In this document: positions 34,740 to 43,451 of the stretch, in pieces
Numbering within the stretch: the stretch's first letter is position 1
How the letters are laid out: every line of letters starts with the position of its first letter
Assembly (NCBI RefSeq): GCF_026314945.1
Contig: NZ_CP111121.1
Coordinates: 4,278,001-4,342,000 of the forward strand
Direction of reading: 5' to 3'
Length of the DNA: 64,000 nt
Source: Chryseobacterium fluminis
GTDB taxonomy: Bacteria > Bacteroidota > Bacteroidia > Flavobacteriales > Weeksellaceae
Program-made: the position numbers and the translations under genes
The notes under the pieces: generated by a model
The model's input: only the letters and a program-made list of their open reading frames with translations
What the model was told of the DNA's origin: nothing
Databases searched by the model: none

Positions 34740-37625
34740 ATGAAAATGAATTTATTTATGACGAATAAAAGATACATCGAGACTACGTATAAAGATAACA
34801 ATAATAACGAATATATCACAATTTCCAATGATGAAAATAAAGTAAGGATTTACACGCTTAAAAACGGTTTAAAGATCTTTCTTGCCCAGAATTTTGATGC
34901 TCCGAGAATCCAGACTTATATTCCTGTAAGAACCGGTAGCAATAATGATCCTTCTGATAATACAGGACTGGCCCATTACCTTGAGCATATGATGTTTAAA
35001 GGAACATCCAAAATAGGGACTCAGAACTGGGAACAGGAAAAAGTACTCTTAGACAGGATTTCAGATCTGTATGAGCAGCATAAAGCTGAAGCTGATGCGA
35101 GTCGGAAAAAAGAAATCTATAAAAAAATAGATGAAATTTCCCAGGAAGCAAGCCAGTTTGCGATTCCTAATGAATATGATAAGATCATTTCTTCACTAGG
35201 CGCGACGGGTACTAACGCACATACCTGGTTTGATGAGACCGTTTACAAAAATAATATTCCTAACAACGAGCTTGAAAAATGGCTGAAAGTTGAAAAAGAA
35301 AGATTTTCAGAGATTGTTCTAAGACTCTTCCATACGGAGTTGGAGTCCGTTTATGAAGAATTCAACAGAGCGCAGGATAATGATTCAAGACTGGTGAATT
35401 ATGAACTGATGGACGCCCTTTTTCCAACGCATCCCAACGGACAGCAAACCACATTAGGAAAACCGGAACACCTGAAAAATCCTTCGATGAAGGCCATTCA
35501 TAAATATTTTGATGAATATTATGTGCCTAATAATTATGCCATGGTTCTGGTGGGTGACCTGGATTTTGAAAATACCATACAACTGATCGATCAGTATTTC
35601 GGTACAATTCCTTACCGGGAGCTTCCTGAGAAAACAGCAATTGTAGAGAAACCGCTGACTGGGATTATCAAACGAACCGTCAACAGTCCTACAACCCCGC
35701 GGGTTCAGCTGGCCTGGCGAACTGATGATTATGGGTCCAGAGAAGCGATGCTGGCCGATATTGTTGCCAATATCCTGAGCAACAGGGGAGAAGCAGGACT
35801 ATTGGATCTTAATATCAACCAGACGCAAAAGATGCTCTGGGCACAGGCTTTTTCGGTGGGATTAAGGCAGTATGGATATTTTTCTATTGTGGCAGTTCCG
35901 AAAGAAAACCAGACCCTGGATGAAGCCAGAGACATGATACTTGAGCAGATTGAATTGCTTAAAAGGGGAGAATTTCCGGACTGGATGCTTCCCGCTATTA
36001 TCAATGATTTCAAACTGCAGAGGATGAAAGGGCTGGAGACGGCTGATGGTCTGGCCACCAACCTGTATGATACCTATATCAAAGGGAGAACCTGGGAAGA
36101 AGAACTGAACGAGATGGATCAGTATGCTGCCATTACCAGAGAAGATGTTATCGCTTTTTCCAATGCGTTCTTTCAGGAAAACTATGTTATTGTATATAAA
36201 GAGAAGGGAATCAATGATAAATTGCTGAGAGTGGATAATCCGGGAATTACCCCTGTAAAAATTAACCGTGACGCTCAGTCAGATTTTTTAAAACAGATTC
36301 TGGCAGAAAAAACGACAGATATCAGACCTGAATTTATTGATTACGGGAAAGAAATCCAGACCGGTCTCGTTAAAGATAAAAAAATCAGTTTTGTTAAAAA
36401 TAAACATAACGAAATTGCTCAGGTACACTTTATTTTTCCTTTTGGAGCAGACAACGACAGGGATCTGGGTGTTTCTGCACAGGTGCTCCAATATATGGGG
36501 ACGGATGCATTTTCTCCGGAAGATCTTAAAAAGGAATTTTTCAAGATCGGGGTAAGCAATGATTTTAAAACAACCAGTAACCAGCTGACCATTTCTTTAA
36601 GCGGGCTGGAGGAAAATATCGAAAAAGGAATTGCGCTGCTTCAGCACTGGATGCATGAAGTACGCCCTGATCAGGAAATTTATAACCAGTTTGTAGAAAC
36701 CGTACTTGAAAACCGGGCAGCTGCTAAAAAAGATAAAAACCGGATCATGACGGCCTTGACAAATTATACGAAGTTTGGAAAGTTCTCGCGTTTTACGGAT
36801 ATTATTTCAGAAGAAGAACTGAAGTCCAGCAGGGTAGAAGTGTTTACGGACAGGATAAAAAACCTGTTCAGATATCCGTATCAGATATTTTTCTATGGGA
36901 AGAATATCGGAAGTTTTAATGGGTATATCCAGAAATATGTGGAAGAAACGAGTTTAGAAATTCCTGAGGCTAAAGACTATCCTGAACCTGAAACCAATGG
37001 CAGCGTATATTTTACAGACTATGATATGGTGCAGATGGAAATGACCAAAGTTGGCAAAGGACGTCCGGTGAATACGGATAATTTCGGTAAGGTAAATGTC
37101 TTTAACGAATATTTTGGAAGAGGATTATCATCCATTGTATTCCAGGAAATCCGTGAGAGTAAGAGTCTGGCCTATTCTGCTTACGTTTCCTATGCTGCCA
37201 ACGCAGAATTGGGGCATCCCGATTATGTGACGACTTATATTGGAACACAGCCAGACAAACTTCAGTTAGCTGTAGATACGATGTCTGAGTTAATGGCTGA
37301 ACTTCCGGAGGTTCCGATTCAGTTTGAAAACGCTAAAAATTCAGCTTTAAAGCAGATAGCTTCAACACGGGTAACCAGAACCAATACGTTCTTCAACACG
37401 TTAAGATTAAAAAAACTGGGGGTTTATCATGATTTCAGGAAGGATATTTACGAACAGATCCAGAATCTTAGTTTTGAAGATTTAAAACAGTTTTATCAGA
37501 CGGAGATCAAACCCGTTCATTTTAATACCGCTATCATCGGGAAAAAAGAAAACCTGAACAGAGAGACTGTAGATCAGATGGGCAGCTTTACAGAGGTGAG
37601 TTTAGAAGATATTTTCGGGCATTAA
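34740..37625 (+). CDS. M16-family zinc metallopeptidase (insulinase-like, two-domain)
   Basis: 961 residues carrying both halves of the M16 clamshell in one chain. The catalytic half has the inverted zinc motif HYLEH (His79, Glu82, His83) and a downstream ELESVYEEFNR, where Glu207 is the likely third ligand. About 70 residues, many charged, separate GTSKIG from the next conserved block. The second half (from about residue 530) lacks the zinc motif and has RGLSSIVFQEIRESKSLAYS, the substrate-anchoring part. No signal peptide is visible, so it may be cytoplasmic, and peptide degradation is the probable role. Strong hairpin terminator at 37655. Confidence 0.92.
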   Translation: MKMNLFMTNKRYIETTYKDNNNNEYITISNDENKVRIYTLKNGLKIFLAQNFDAPRIQTYIPVRTGSNNDPSDNTGLAHYLEHMMFKGTSKIGTQNWEQEKVLLDRISDLYEQHKAEADASRKKEIYKKIDEISQEASQFAIPNEYDKIISSLGATGTNAHTWFDETVYKNNIPNNELEKWLKVEKERFSEIVLRLFHTELESVYEEFNRAQDNDSRLVNYELMDALFPTHPNGQQTTLGKPEHLKNPSMKAIHKYFDEYYVPNNYAMVLVGDLDFENTIQLIDQYFGTIPYRELPEKTAIVEKPLTGIIKRTVNSPTTPRVQLAWRTDDYGSREAMLADIVANILSNRGEAGLLDLNINQTQKMLWAQAFSVGLRQYGYFSIVAVPKENQTLDEARDMILEQIELLKRGEFPDWMLPAIINDFKLQRMKGLETADGLATNLYDTYIKGRTWEEELNEMDQYAAITREDVIAFSNAFFQENYVIVYKEKGINDKLLRVDNPGITPVKINRDAQSDFLKQILAEKTTDIRPEFIDYGKEIQTGLVKDKKISFVKNKHNEIAQVHFIFPFGADNDRDLGVSAQVLQYMGTDAFSPEDLKKEFFKIGVSNDFKTTSNQLTISLSGLEENIEKGIALLQHWMHEVRPDQEIYNQFVETVLENRAAAKKDKNRIMTALTNYTKFGKFSRFTDIISEEELKSSRVEVFTDRIKNLFRYPYQIFFYGKNIGSFNGYIQKYVEETSLEIPEAKDYPEPETNGSVYFTDYDMVQMEMTKVGKGRPVNTDNFGKVNVFNEYFGRGLSSIVFQEIRESKSLAYSAYVSYAANAELGHPDYVTTYIGTQPDKLQLAVDTMSELMAELPEVPIQFENAKNSALKQIASTRVTRTNTFFNTLRLKKLGVYHDFRKDIYEQIQNLSFEDLKQFYQTEIKPVHFNTAIIGKKENLNRETVDQMGSFTEVSLEDIFGH

Positions 37626-37654
37626 AATAAATCAAAAGAAAAACATTGAAGGAA

Positions 37655-37698
37655 AAGCCGGAAATTGATCAGCACCTATGCGGATCAATTTCCGGCTT
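37655..37698. terminator. Long hairpin between convergent genes
   Basis: Perfect 16-bp stem between 37655-37670 (AAGCCGGAAATTGATC) and 37683-37698, loop of 12. T-rich tails on both sides, better on the minus strand, so it probably ends both the M16 gene and the converging GNAT gene. Confidence 0.8.
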
Positions 37699-37724
37699 CC
37701 CTTTACCTCAATATTCTAAAAAAA

Positions 37725-38803
37725 TCAGGTCATGGCGCAGTCACCGTCACCGTCTTGAAATTTCGGAGAAAAATCAGCGGGAAGATGTTGGATCATCTGT
37801 TCGTGGAACATGTATCGCCTTTCTATATCTCTTTGGTGAATTTTTGGGAATTCAGGAGAAGTTTCCAGCTTTTCATTAAGTTCGGAATGGTAGCTCACCA
37901 ATACTTTAATTTTATTTCTGACAATAAAATAACTCAAAAGGCCGATGAATTCATCAAAACCTGATTCAGAGAAGAAGTAGGGGATTTTAAGATAACCATC
38001 TCTTACGAGGAGGAGTGCGCAACTCGTCACTTTATCTTCAGCATCAAAAATTTTGATCCAGAAATATCTGAAACTTTCTGAGGCGCTTGAAAATAAATAA
38101 TTTTTTTCTTTATCATGTCCCTCAAGGATCCACGGGTTGCGTATGATCCAGTTTATATCATCACCCGTACGGTTGCTGTGAAACCGTGAAATAAAATCTG
38201 AACTTTCAGGATCTGCAGTATCGAGGATTTCAAACTTAAAATCAGGTTTTCTGACGAAGCTGTTTTTTAAACTTACGAATGAATTCAGCAGACGGTCTCC
38301 GATGGAAAACAAAGGCTGGAATGGCTTCATTGATGGTTTTTTCGAAGGAATAATCGCAGCCAGTTCGGTTCTGAAGTAAAATCTCTTTCCGGCTTTAGGC
38401 TGAATATACCGGAATACTCCGATTTTGTTGTAAAGGCTTTCGGCTTCCGGAGTGAATTCGGTGATGGCAATATTTCCGTTGTATTCTTCAAATGCCTTTT
38501 TTAAAAGACTCTGGGCGATTCTTTTCCCCGGAATTTATGACTTACATACAAGGTACTCAGCCAGGCATACGAAAACCTTTCACCATTCAGATCAAAGTCA
38601 TCCGGGAGACATCCGAGATAACCTGCCAGCTGCTCATCATCATAAGCCAGAATCAGTAACGTCTGGTGATGATCTGCTTTAGGGTTTTTGATCTGTGATT
38701 TAGCCCTGTGCTCACTGATCGGTAAAAAATCGTGTTTTTTGAAATCACCGGATGACACCAATTCTTCAAGCTGTTTTTTATTCAAAGTTCGTAAGTGGAT
38801 CAT
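37725..38803 (-). pseudogene. Frameshifted GNAT-family acetyltransferase gene
   Basis: The frame starting at 38803 reads a GNAT N-terminal half (MIHLRTLNKKQLEEL, LLILAYDDEQLAGYLGCL, STLYVSHKFRGK) and then hits a stop near 38501. One more A in the A4 run (minus strand; forward T4 at 38522-38525) restores FRGKRIAQSLLKKAFEEYNG, the classical acetyl-CoA loop, and the frame stays open to 37725. The repaired protein would be about 359 residues, with a second unrecognised C-terminal domain. Its first codon overlaps the stop of the deacetylase gene upstream by 4 bp. Single-base deletion in a homopolymer: young pseudogene or sequence error. Confidence 0.8.
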
Positions 38804-39786
38804 CTTCTGATAATTTTATTTTTGTTTAAAAATTTTTTTACCTTAAAATAAGCAATTTCTTTATTTATAATGGCGGCGGCACTTTCGCCGGTTTCCATTG
38901 GGATTCTCTGGAAATTTTTCTCCACACTGTCGAGTTTGAGTCCAGCGCTTCCGAAAGTACAGAATATTTCATTATTTTTAAAAACCTCATTAAAAAAAGC
39001 TTCGCTCACTCCAAAGTCAGTAAATGGAAATGCAAAGCTTTCGTACAGGAAATGGTGCTCTTTTAAGTATTCTGACGTCCTGAAGGTGGTGTCTAACTGC
39101 TGTTGCAGAGAAAGCTCGTGATAACGCGGATGATCCCAGCTGTGAGAAGAAATCCCGAATCCTTTTTCTGTTAAAGTATTTAATTGGTCGAAGCTTAAAT
39201 AGGGCTTTTGCCCGTTTAAAAAAGCATTGAAATTTATGTCCAGTATATCTGCCGCCCTGTCCAGTTTTTCTCTTTCGGCATATCTGATTTTAAGAAGCTG
39301 CGTTTTAAGATCTTCCTGAGAGTGAAAAATTCTCTGAATTTCGGGATTGAGGGCAGGCATTTTTTCTAATCGGTCAACGATCAGGCTAGCTTTGCAGCGG
39401 AACATCAGATCCCGGTTATCAATAAAGGCAGGATTGATGAAATTGATGGCATAAATTCCTTTTCTTTCCAAAATAGGGGCAACGACATCATAAAATTCGC
39501 GGAATCCGTCATCGAAGGTTAGTAAGGCGACTGTTTTTTCAGATCTGAAATTTCCCCTGATGAATTGTTTAAACTCATCCCAGGTAATGAATTGAAAATA
39601 CTTTGAAAACTCATCCAGATCATTTTCAAACTGCCTTACATTTTTATACTGGATCACATTCCTGATGTGCGGCAGGTTTTCATCAGAAACACAATGATAC
39701 ACGGGCAGGCAATACGGCAAAGGAAATGATTTCCCGATATTTTCTTTTCCGAATCCTGATAAAAAATTAATAATGCTATCTTTCAT
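38800..39786 (-). CDS. Polysaccharide deacetylase family protein
   Basis: 328 residues with a NodB fold. The metal and catalytic motifs are LTFDDGFREFYD (Asp92, Asp93) and ISSHSWDHPRYH (His215, His219). The N-terminal YHCVSDENLPHI is typical of flavobacterial xylanase/chitin deacetylase-like proteins. No signal peptide is visible, so it is probably cytoplasmic or membrane-associated and acts on a lipid-linked or intracellular glycan. It overlaps the GNAT gene by 4 bp. A deacetylase coupled with an acetyltransferase suggests modification of the same sugar, e.g. a surface polysaccharide; inference from layout only. Confidence 0.85.
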   Translation of the reverse strand: MKDSIINFLSGFGKENIGKSFPLPYCLPVYHCVSDENLPHIRNVIQYKNVRQFENDLDEFSKYFQFITWDEFKQFIRGNFRSEKTVALLTFDDGFREFYDVVAPILERKGIYAINFINPAFIDNRDLMFRCKASLIVDRLEKMPALNPEIQRIFHSQEDLKTQLLKIRYAEREKLDRAADILDINFNAFLNGQKPYLSFDQLNTLTEKGFGISSHSWDHPRYHELSLQQQLDTTFRTSEYLKEHHFLYESFAFPFTDFGVSEAFFNEVFKNNEIFCTFGSAGLKLDSVEKNFQRIPMETGESAAAIINKEIAYFKVKKFLNKNKIIRR

Positions 39787-39800
39787 TGCAGATCAAAAAT

Positions 39801-39843
39801 AAAAAAAGAATCTATTTAAATTAAGGTCAATTTAAATAGATTC
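39801..39843 (-). terminator. Intrinsic terminator of the S46 peptidase gene
   Basis: Perfect 15-bp stem between 39808-39822 and 39829-39843 with loop AAGGTC, followed on the minus strand by TTCTTTTTTTATTT. Confidence 0.88.
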
Positions 39844-39865
39844 AGATATTTTAAAACGTAACCGT

Positions 39866-42004
39866 TTACTTAATTACTTTCATTTCATCGATCAGCCATT
39901 TGGAATCGGCAAATTTATCAATGATGAAAAGGATATATTTGGTGTCAACCATAATGTTACGGCTGAAACGCGGATCATAATTGATGTCACTCATGGTTCC
40001 TTCCCACTGTCTGTCGAAATTCAGTCCTACCAGGTTCCCGTAAGCATCCAGGGCCGGACTTCCGGAATTTCCTCCTGTCGTATGATTGGTAGCCGTAAAT
40101 CCTACAGGAACATCGCCTGTTTTGTCTTTATAGTTTCCGAAATCCTTTTTGCTGTAAAGGTCGATCAGCTTTTTAGGAACGTCAAATTCATAATCTCCGG
40201 GAATATATTTTTCCATAACTCCTGCCAGGTGGGTCTGATAGCTGTAGGAAACGGCATCTCTAGGCGAGGATCCTTTTACTTTTCCATACGTAACCCTTAA
40301 AGTTGAATTGGCATCAGGGAAGAATTTACGGTCTTTATCCGTCGACATCTGCTGGGCCATAAATGTTTTCTGCAACGCATCGATTTTGGTCTGCATAGCC
40401 GTAAACTGAGGATCGGCCTTCGTCATATAGGTTTCTCTCATGACCACGTAAAGCTGATAAACAGGATCCTTCTTCAGTGTTTTGATCAGTTTGTCCTGAT
40501 TGGAGAATGCTTTTTCAATATCTCTGTTTAAAGCCGTTCCATTGACCTCAGCTCTACCTGAGATAATGGAGTTTTTAGACATCTCTTCAATCGCCTGAAT
40601 ATTCTGGGCTTCATTTTTATACTTTTCAAATCCGGCCGGCAAAAACTGCGGAGCCGTTTTGTTGGCATACAATGCTAATAACTTGGCCGTTACTTTTGCA
40701 TCCAGTTCTCCGCTGTAATCTTTGTAGAATGAAGAAAGCCTGCTTTTTAATTTGGCCAGCTCATTGTCATTCATTCTTCCTGCTTCCACAGAGGCAATGT
40801 ATGTATAATAATCTCCTGCCAGTTTTAAGGTTTCCGCATTTCTGATCACCTCAGTGTAATAGGCATTATTTAGAGCATAAGGAGCCTGGTCATTGTATAA
40901 TTTGTTAAGCTGATCCAAAGTAGATTTAATCTCATGATTTTTAGCAACCAGAGAACCTTCATACATTACTTTTTTCTCAACGGCATTGGATTTTTTCAGA
41001 CCTTCCACTTCACCGATCCATTTTTTCCAGTAATTGGCTACCGAGGCATATTTTGAAGCATATTTAATCCGCGTGGCATCGTCGGCACGCATTTTTTCGT
41101 CAAGCGTTTTTAAAGCTACATCTCTCACAGCGATTCTTGCCGGATCGATCTCCTTCATGATCTTTTCCACAGCAACAGCCGGAAGATATTCTGTTGTTTT
41201 TCCCGGGAAACCAAAGACAAAAGTGAAATCATTTTCATTTTTATCCTTTATGGAAACCGGAAGATAATGCTTCGGAACATACGGGACGTTGTCTTTGGAG
41301 TATTCTGCAGGCCTGTTGTCTTTATCAGCATAAATTCTGAACATCGAAAAATCTCCCGTATGTCTCGGCCAAACCCAGTTATCCGTATCAGAACCGAATT
41401 TGCCTATACTCTGAGGCGGTGCTCCCACAAGACGGATATCTTTGAAAGTCTCGATGGTATAAGCATAGTATTTATTTCCGTAATACATAGGTTTTACAGA
41501 AACAGACTGAAACGGTTCCGTTTTTTGAGAATTTTTATAAATCTCAATATTATTGGCGATTTTTTTTGAAAGTTCAGGTTCTGTAAGGTTATCGGTGCCT
41601 TCTAAAATCCGGGTCGATACTTCTTTGATGTCTACAATGAAATCTACGGTCACTCCGGGATTCGCAAGTTCTCCACTCATATTTTTAGCCCAGAATCCAT
41701 TGGATAATAAATCGTTTTGAACCGTAGAGTGGGCCTGAATCTGTCCGTAACCACAGTGGTGATTGGTCAGTAATAAACCTTTCGGGGAAATGATTTCGGC
41801 AGTACACCCGCCGTTGAACTGAACGACAGCATCTTTTATACTTGCTTTTTGAGGATTGAAGATGTCTTTAGCAGAGATTTTCATTCCCAAATCTTTCATT
41901 TCCTTCTCATTAAGCTCTGTTGGAATCCACATTCCTCCATACTGCTGTGCAAAAGCCATAGCAGCCGGCAAAAGAAATACAGATAATAGTATCTTTTTTG
42001 TCAT
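39866..42004 (-). CDS. S46-family dipeptidyl-peptidase, DPP11-type
   Basis: 712 residues from the ATG at 42004; an in-frame TTG two codons earlier is ignored. Signal peptide MTKKILLSVFLLPAAMAFA. Catalytic elements: TNHHCGYG (His83 the likely base), SDTDNWVWPRHTGDF (Asp) and TTGGNSGSP (Ser). S46 enzymes remove dipeptides from the N-terminus of peptides in the periplasm. Eighteen residues after the catalytic Ser the sequence reads LNFDRQWEG, that is Arg, which in DPP11 gives preference for Asp/Glu at P1; DPP7 has Gly there. Acidic specificity is inferred from this residue. It fits peptide-based growth of flavobacteria. Confidence 0.93.
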   Translation of the reverse strand: MTKKILLSVFLLPAAMAFAQQYGGMWIPTELNEKEMKDLGMKISAKDIFNPQKASIKDAVVQFNGGCTAEIISPKGLLLTNHHCGYGQIQAHSTVQNDLLSNGFWAKNMSGELANPGVTVDFIVDIKEVSTRILEGTDNLTEPELSKKIANNIEIYKNSQKTEPFQSVSVKPMYYGNKYYAYTIETFKDIRLVGAPPQSIGKFGSDTDNWVWPRHTGDFSMFRIYADKDNRPAEYSKDNVPYVPKHYLPVSIKDKNENDFTFVFGFPGKTTEYLPAVAVEKIMKEIDPARIAVRDVALKTLDEKMRADDATRIKYASKYASVANYWKKWIGEVEGLKKSNAVEKKVMYEGSLVAKNHEIKSTLDQLNKLYNDQAPYALNNAYYTEVIRNAETLKLAGDYYTYIASVEAGRMNDNELAKLKSRLSSFYKDYSGELDAKVTAKLLALYANKTAPQFLPAGFEKYKNEAQNIQAIEEMSKNSIISGRAEVNGTALNRDIEKAFSNQDKLIKTLKKDPVYQLYVVMRETYMTKADPQFTAMQTKIDALQKTFMAQQMSTDKDRKFFPDANSTLRVTYGKVKGSSPRDAVSYSYQTHLAGVMEKYIPGDYEFDVPKKLIDLYSKKDFGNYKDKTGDVPVGFTATNHTTGGNSGSPALDAYGNLVGLNFDRQWEGTMSDINYDPRFSRNIMVDTKYILFIIDKFADSKWLIDEMKVIK

Positions 42005-42358
42005 AATCAAAATTTTGCCCTAATTTACAAAGAAAATAGGAATTCTGACTGATGAGTTTTTAACTGATAATAAAGAACCTGTTGAAAATTTTTCAATAGA
42101 TTTTCTATAACGGATATTTTAGTATGACAAAAATAAAAAGGTACATAGATTTTTATGATTTAAATTTTGAACAGTCTCTTACAATTGGGCAGTGGTACTC
42201 AATGGTTGTATAATTAAGGTTTTTTATATATCCTTCTGATTATCCATCTTCTGTAATATCATATTAAATTTCGATCTGTATGTAAATTATACCACCTGTA
42301 ATGTTTTGATTTTTAAATAGAAAAAACTGTATATTTAATTAATTAATTAAAAAATAGT
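42005..42358. other. AT-rich intergenic spacer, nothing recognised
   Basis: About 350 bases between the start of the S46 gene and the DUF5808 gene. No ORF, long hairpin or convincing promoter box was seen. Confidence 0.5.
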
Positions 42359-42553
42359 ATGGAAAAAGATGATGAAAGCCACTGGAAATGGGGCGTTTTT
42401 TATTACAATAAAGATGACAGGAGACTTTTTCCGCCGAAAAGAAATAAATTCTTAGGTTGGACGGTTAATTTTGCAAATCCTTATTCTGTTTTAGCCATGT
42501 TCTTAGCCATTGCTTTACTTGTATTCATCGTAGAATCTATTAAAAAGATGTGA
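42359..42553 (+). CDS. Small DUF5808-like membrane protein
   Basis: 64 residues. The sequence runs HWKWGVFYYNKDDRRLFPPK, GWTVNFANPYS, then one hydrophobic helix (about 44-60) and ends IKKM. The order FYYNKDD, PPKR, GWTVNFANP fits DUF5808, a short family of unknown role. The N-terminus is probably cytoplasmic and the helix anchors it in the inner membrane. It stands alone between AT-rich spacers. Confidence 0.75.
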   Translation: MEKDDESHWKWGVFYYNKDDRRLFPPKRNKFLGWTVNFANPYSVLAMFLAIALLVFIVESIKKM

Positions 42554-42679
42554 CTGTCTTAAGTTTTTATCAGTAACTGCAGGAATAGCGTCGGTCAGCC
42601 TACCGATGCTACAACTAAAGATCTGTATGTTTTCAAAAAGAATAAGGCTGATCCCAGAAGTTTTTCAAAAACTCTGATT

Positions 42680-43324
42680 TTAAAACTGGTAGGCTATTAT
42701 TTTATCATCCGTCATGAGATTTTTCATTAATGCTTCGTGACGTGTATTTTTGCCGGTAACGATCCACGTTGTGGAAAGATTTCCCTGAGTATACTGTTGT
42801 TTTGACAACGAAAATTTCAGTTGATGATTCTTAAAGAGCGCTTCGCAGTGCGAAATATCATGATAATCCGTAACGGCTATTTTATACTCTCTTATTTTGT
42901 GCACCTTATCAATAAACCTCTCAAAAAAGGTGAGTGAATTTAATACCAGAAGCACCAGAACGGTTCCCAGTAAGGATAAATACACGTAGCCTGAACCGAC
43001 TGCCATTCCGATGGATGCGGTGGCCCAAATGGTCGTTGCAGTGGTGATCCCGTCAATCTTATTATCTCCTTTAAAGATTACGCCCGCCCCCAGAAACCCT
43101 ATTCCTGTAATAATATTGGCAGCAATACGATCGTGATCATTGGCTCCGATTTTAATAGAAAGTATGGTGAACAGGCAGGATCCGAAACATATCAGAATAA
43201 AAGTTCGCAGTCCCGCAGATTTATTGCGGTATTCTCTTTCTGTACCAATAAATAAACCCAGAATAACCGAAATAAATATCAGCAGTAACTTATTTTGAAT
43301 TGAATGATCCTGTAAAAATTCCAT
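42680..43324 (-). CDS. MgtC/SapB family membrane protein
   Basis: 214 residues. The N-terminal half has four hydrophobic segments with the family motif GTEREYRNKSAGLRTFILICFG and GIGFLGAGVIFK, which identify MgtC/SapB. The soluble C-terminal part (about 145-214) is ACT-like. Enteric MgtC lets cells live at low Mg2+ by acting on the F-ATPase; in other bacteria the role is often unclear. No Mg2+ transporter gene lies next to it. Inner membrane. Confidence 0.9.
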   Translation of the reverse strand: MEFLQDHSIQNKLLLIFISVILGLFIGTEREYRNKSAGLRTFILICFGSCLFTILSIKIGANDHDRIAANIITGIGFLGAGVIFKGDNKIDGITTATTIWATASIGMAVGSGYVYLSLLGTVLVLLVLNSLTFFERFIDKVHKIREYKIAVTDYHDISHCEALFKNHQLKFSLSKQQYTQGNLSTTWIVTGKNTRHEALMKNLMTDDKIIAYQF

Positions 43325-43403
43325 GTTTTGTACTTTAAACTTACCGATTAAAATTACGATAAAAACTTTTTATAATTTATGATTCAGGTTATCTTAAAAA
43401 TAA

Positions 43404-43429
43404 AAAGACTGCCTAAAAAGACAGTCTTT
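43404..43429 (-). terminator. Terminator of the first LRR/T9SS gene
   Basis: AAAGACTG (43404-43411) pairs with CAGTCTTT (43422-43429); T-rich on the minus strand downstream. Very similar in sequence to the hairpin behind the paralogous gene at 46088. Confidence 0.78.
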
Positions 43430-43451
43430 ATTGGGTAATACTATTTCAAAT

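Noticed and set aside
37646..37964. Plus-strand ORFs of 77 and 99 codons after the M16 gene
   Set aside because: They start inside the hairpin terminator and run opposite the GNAT pseudogene.
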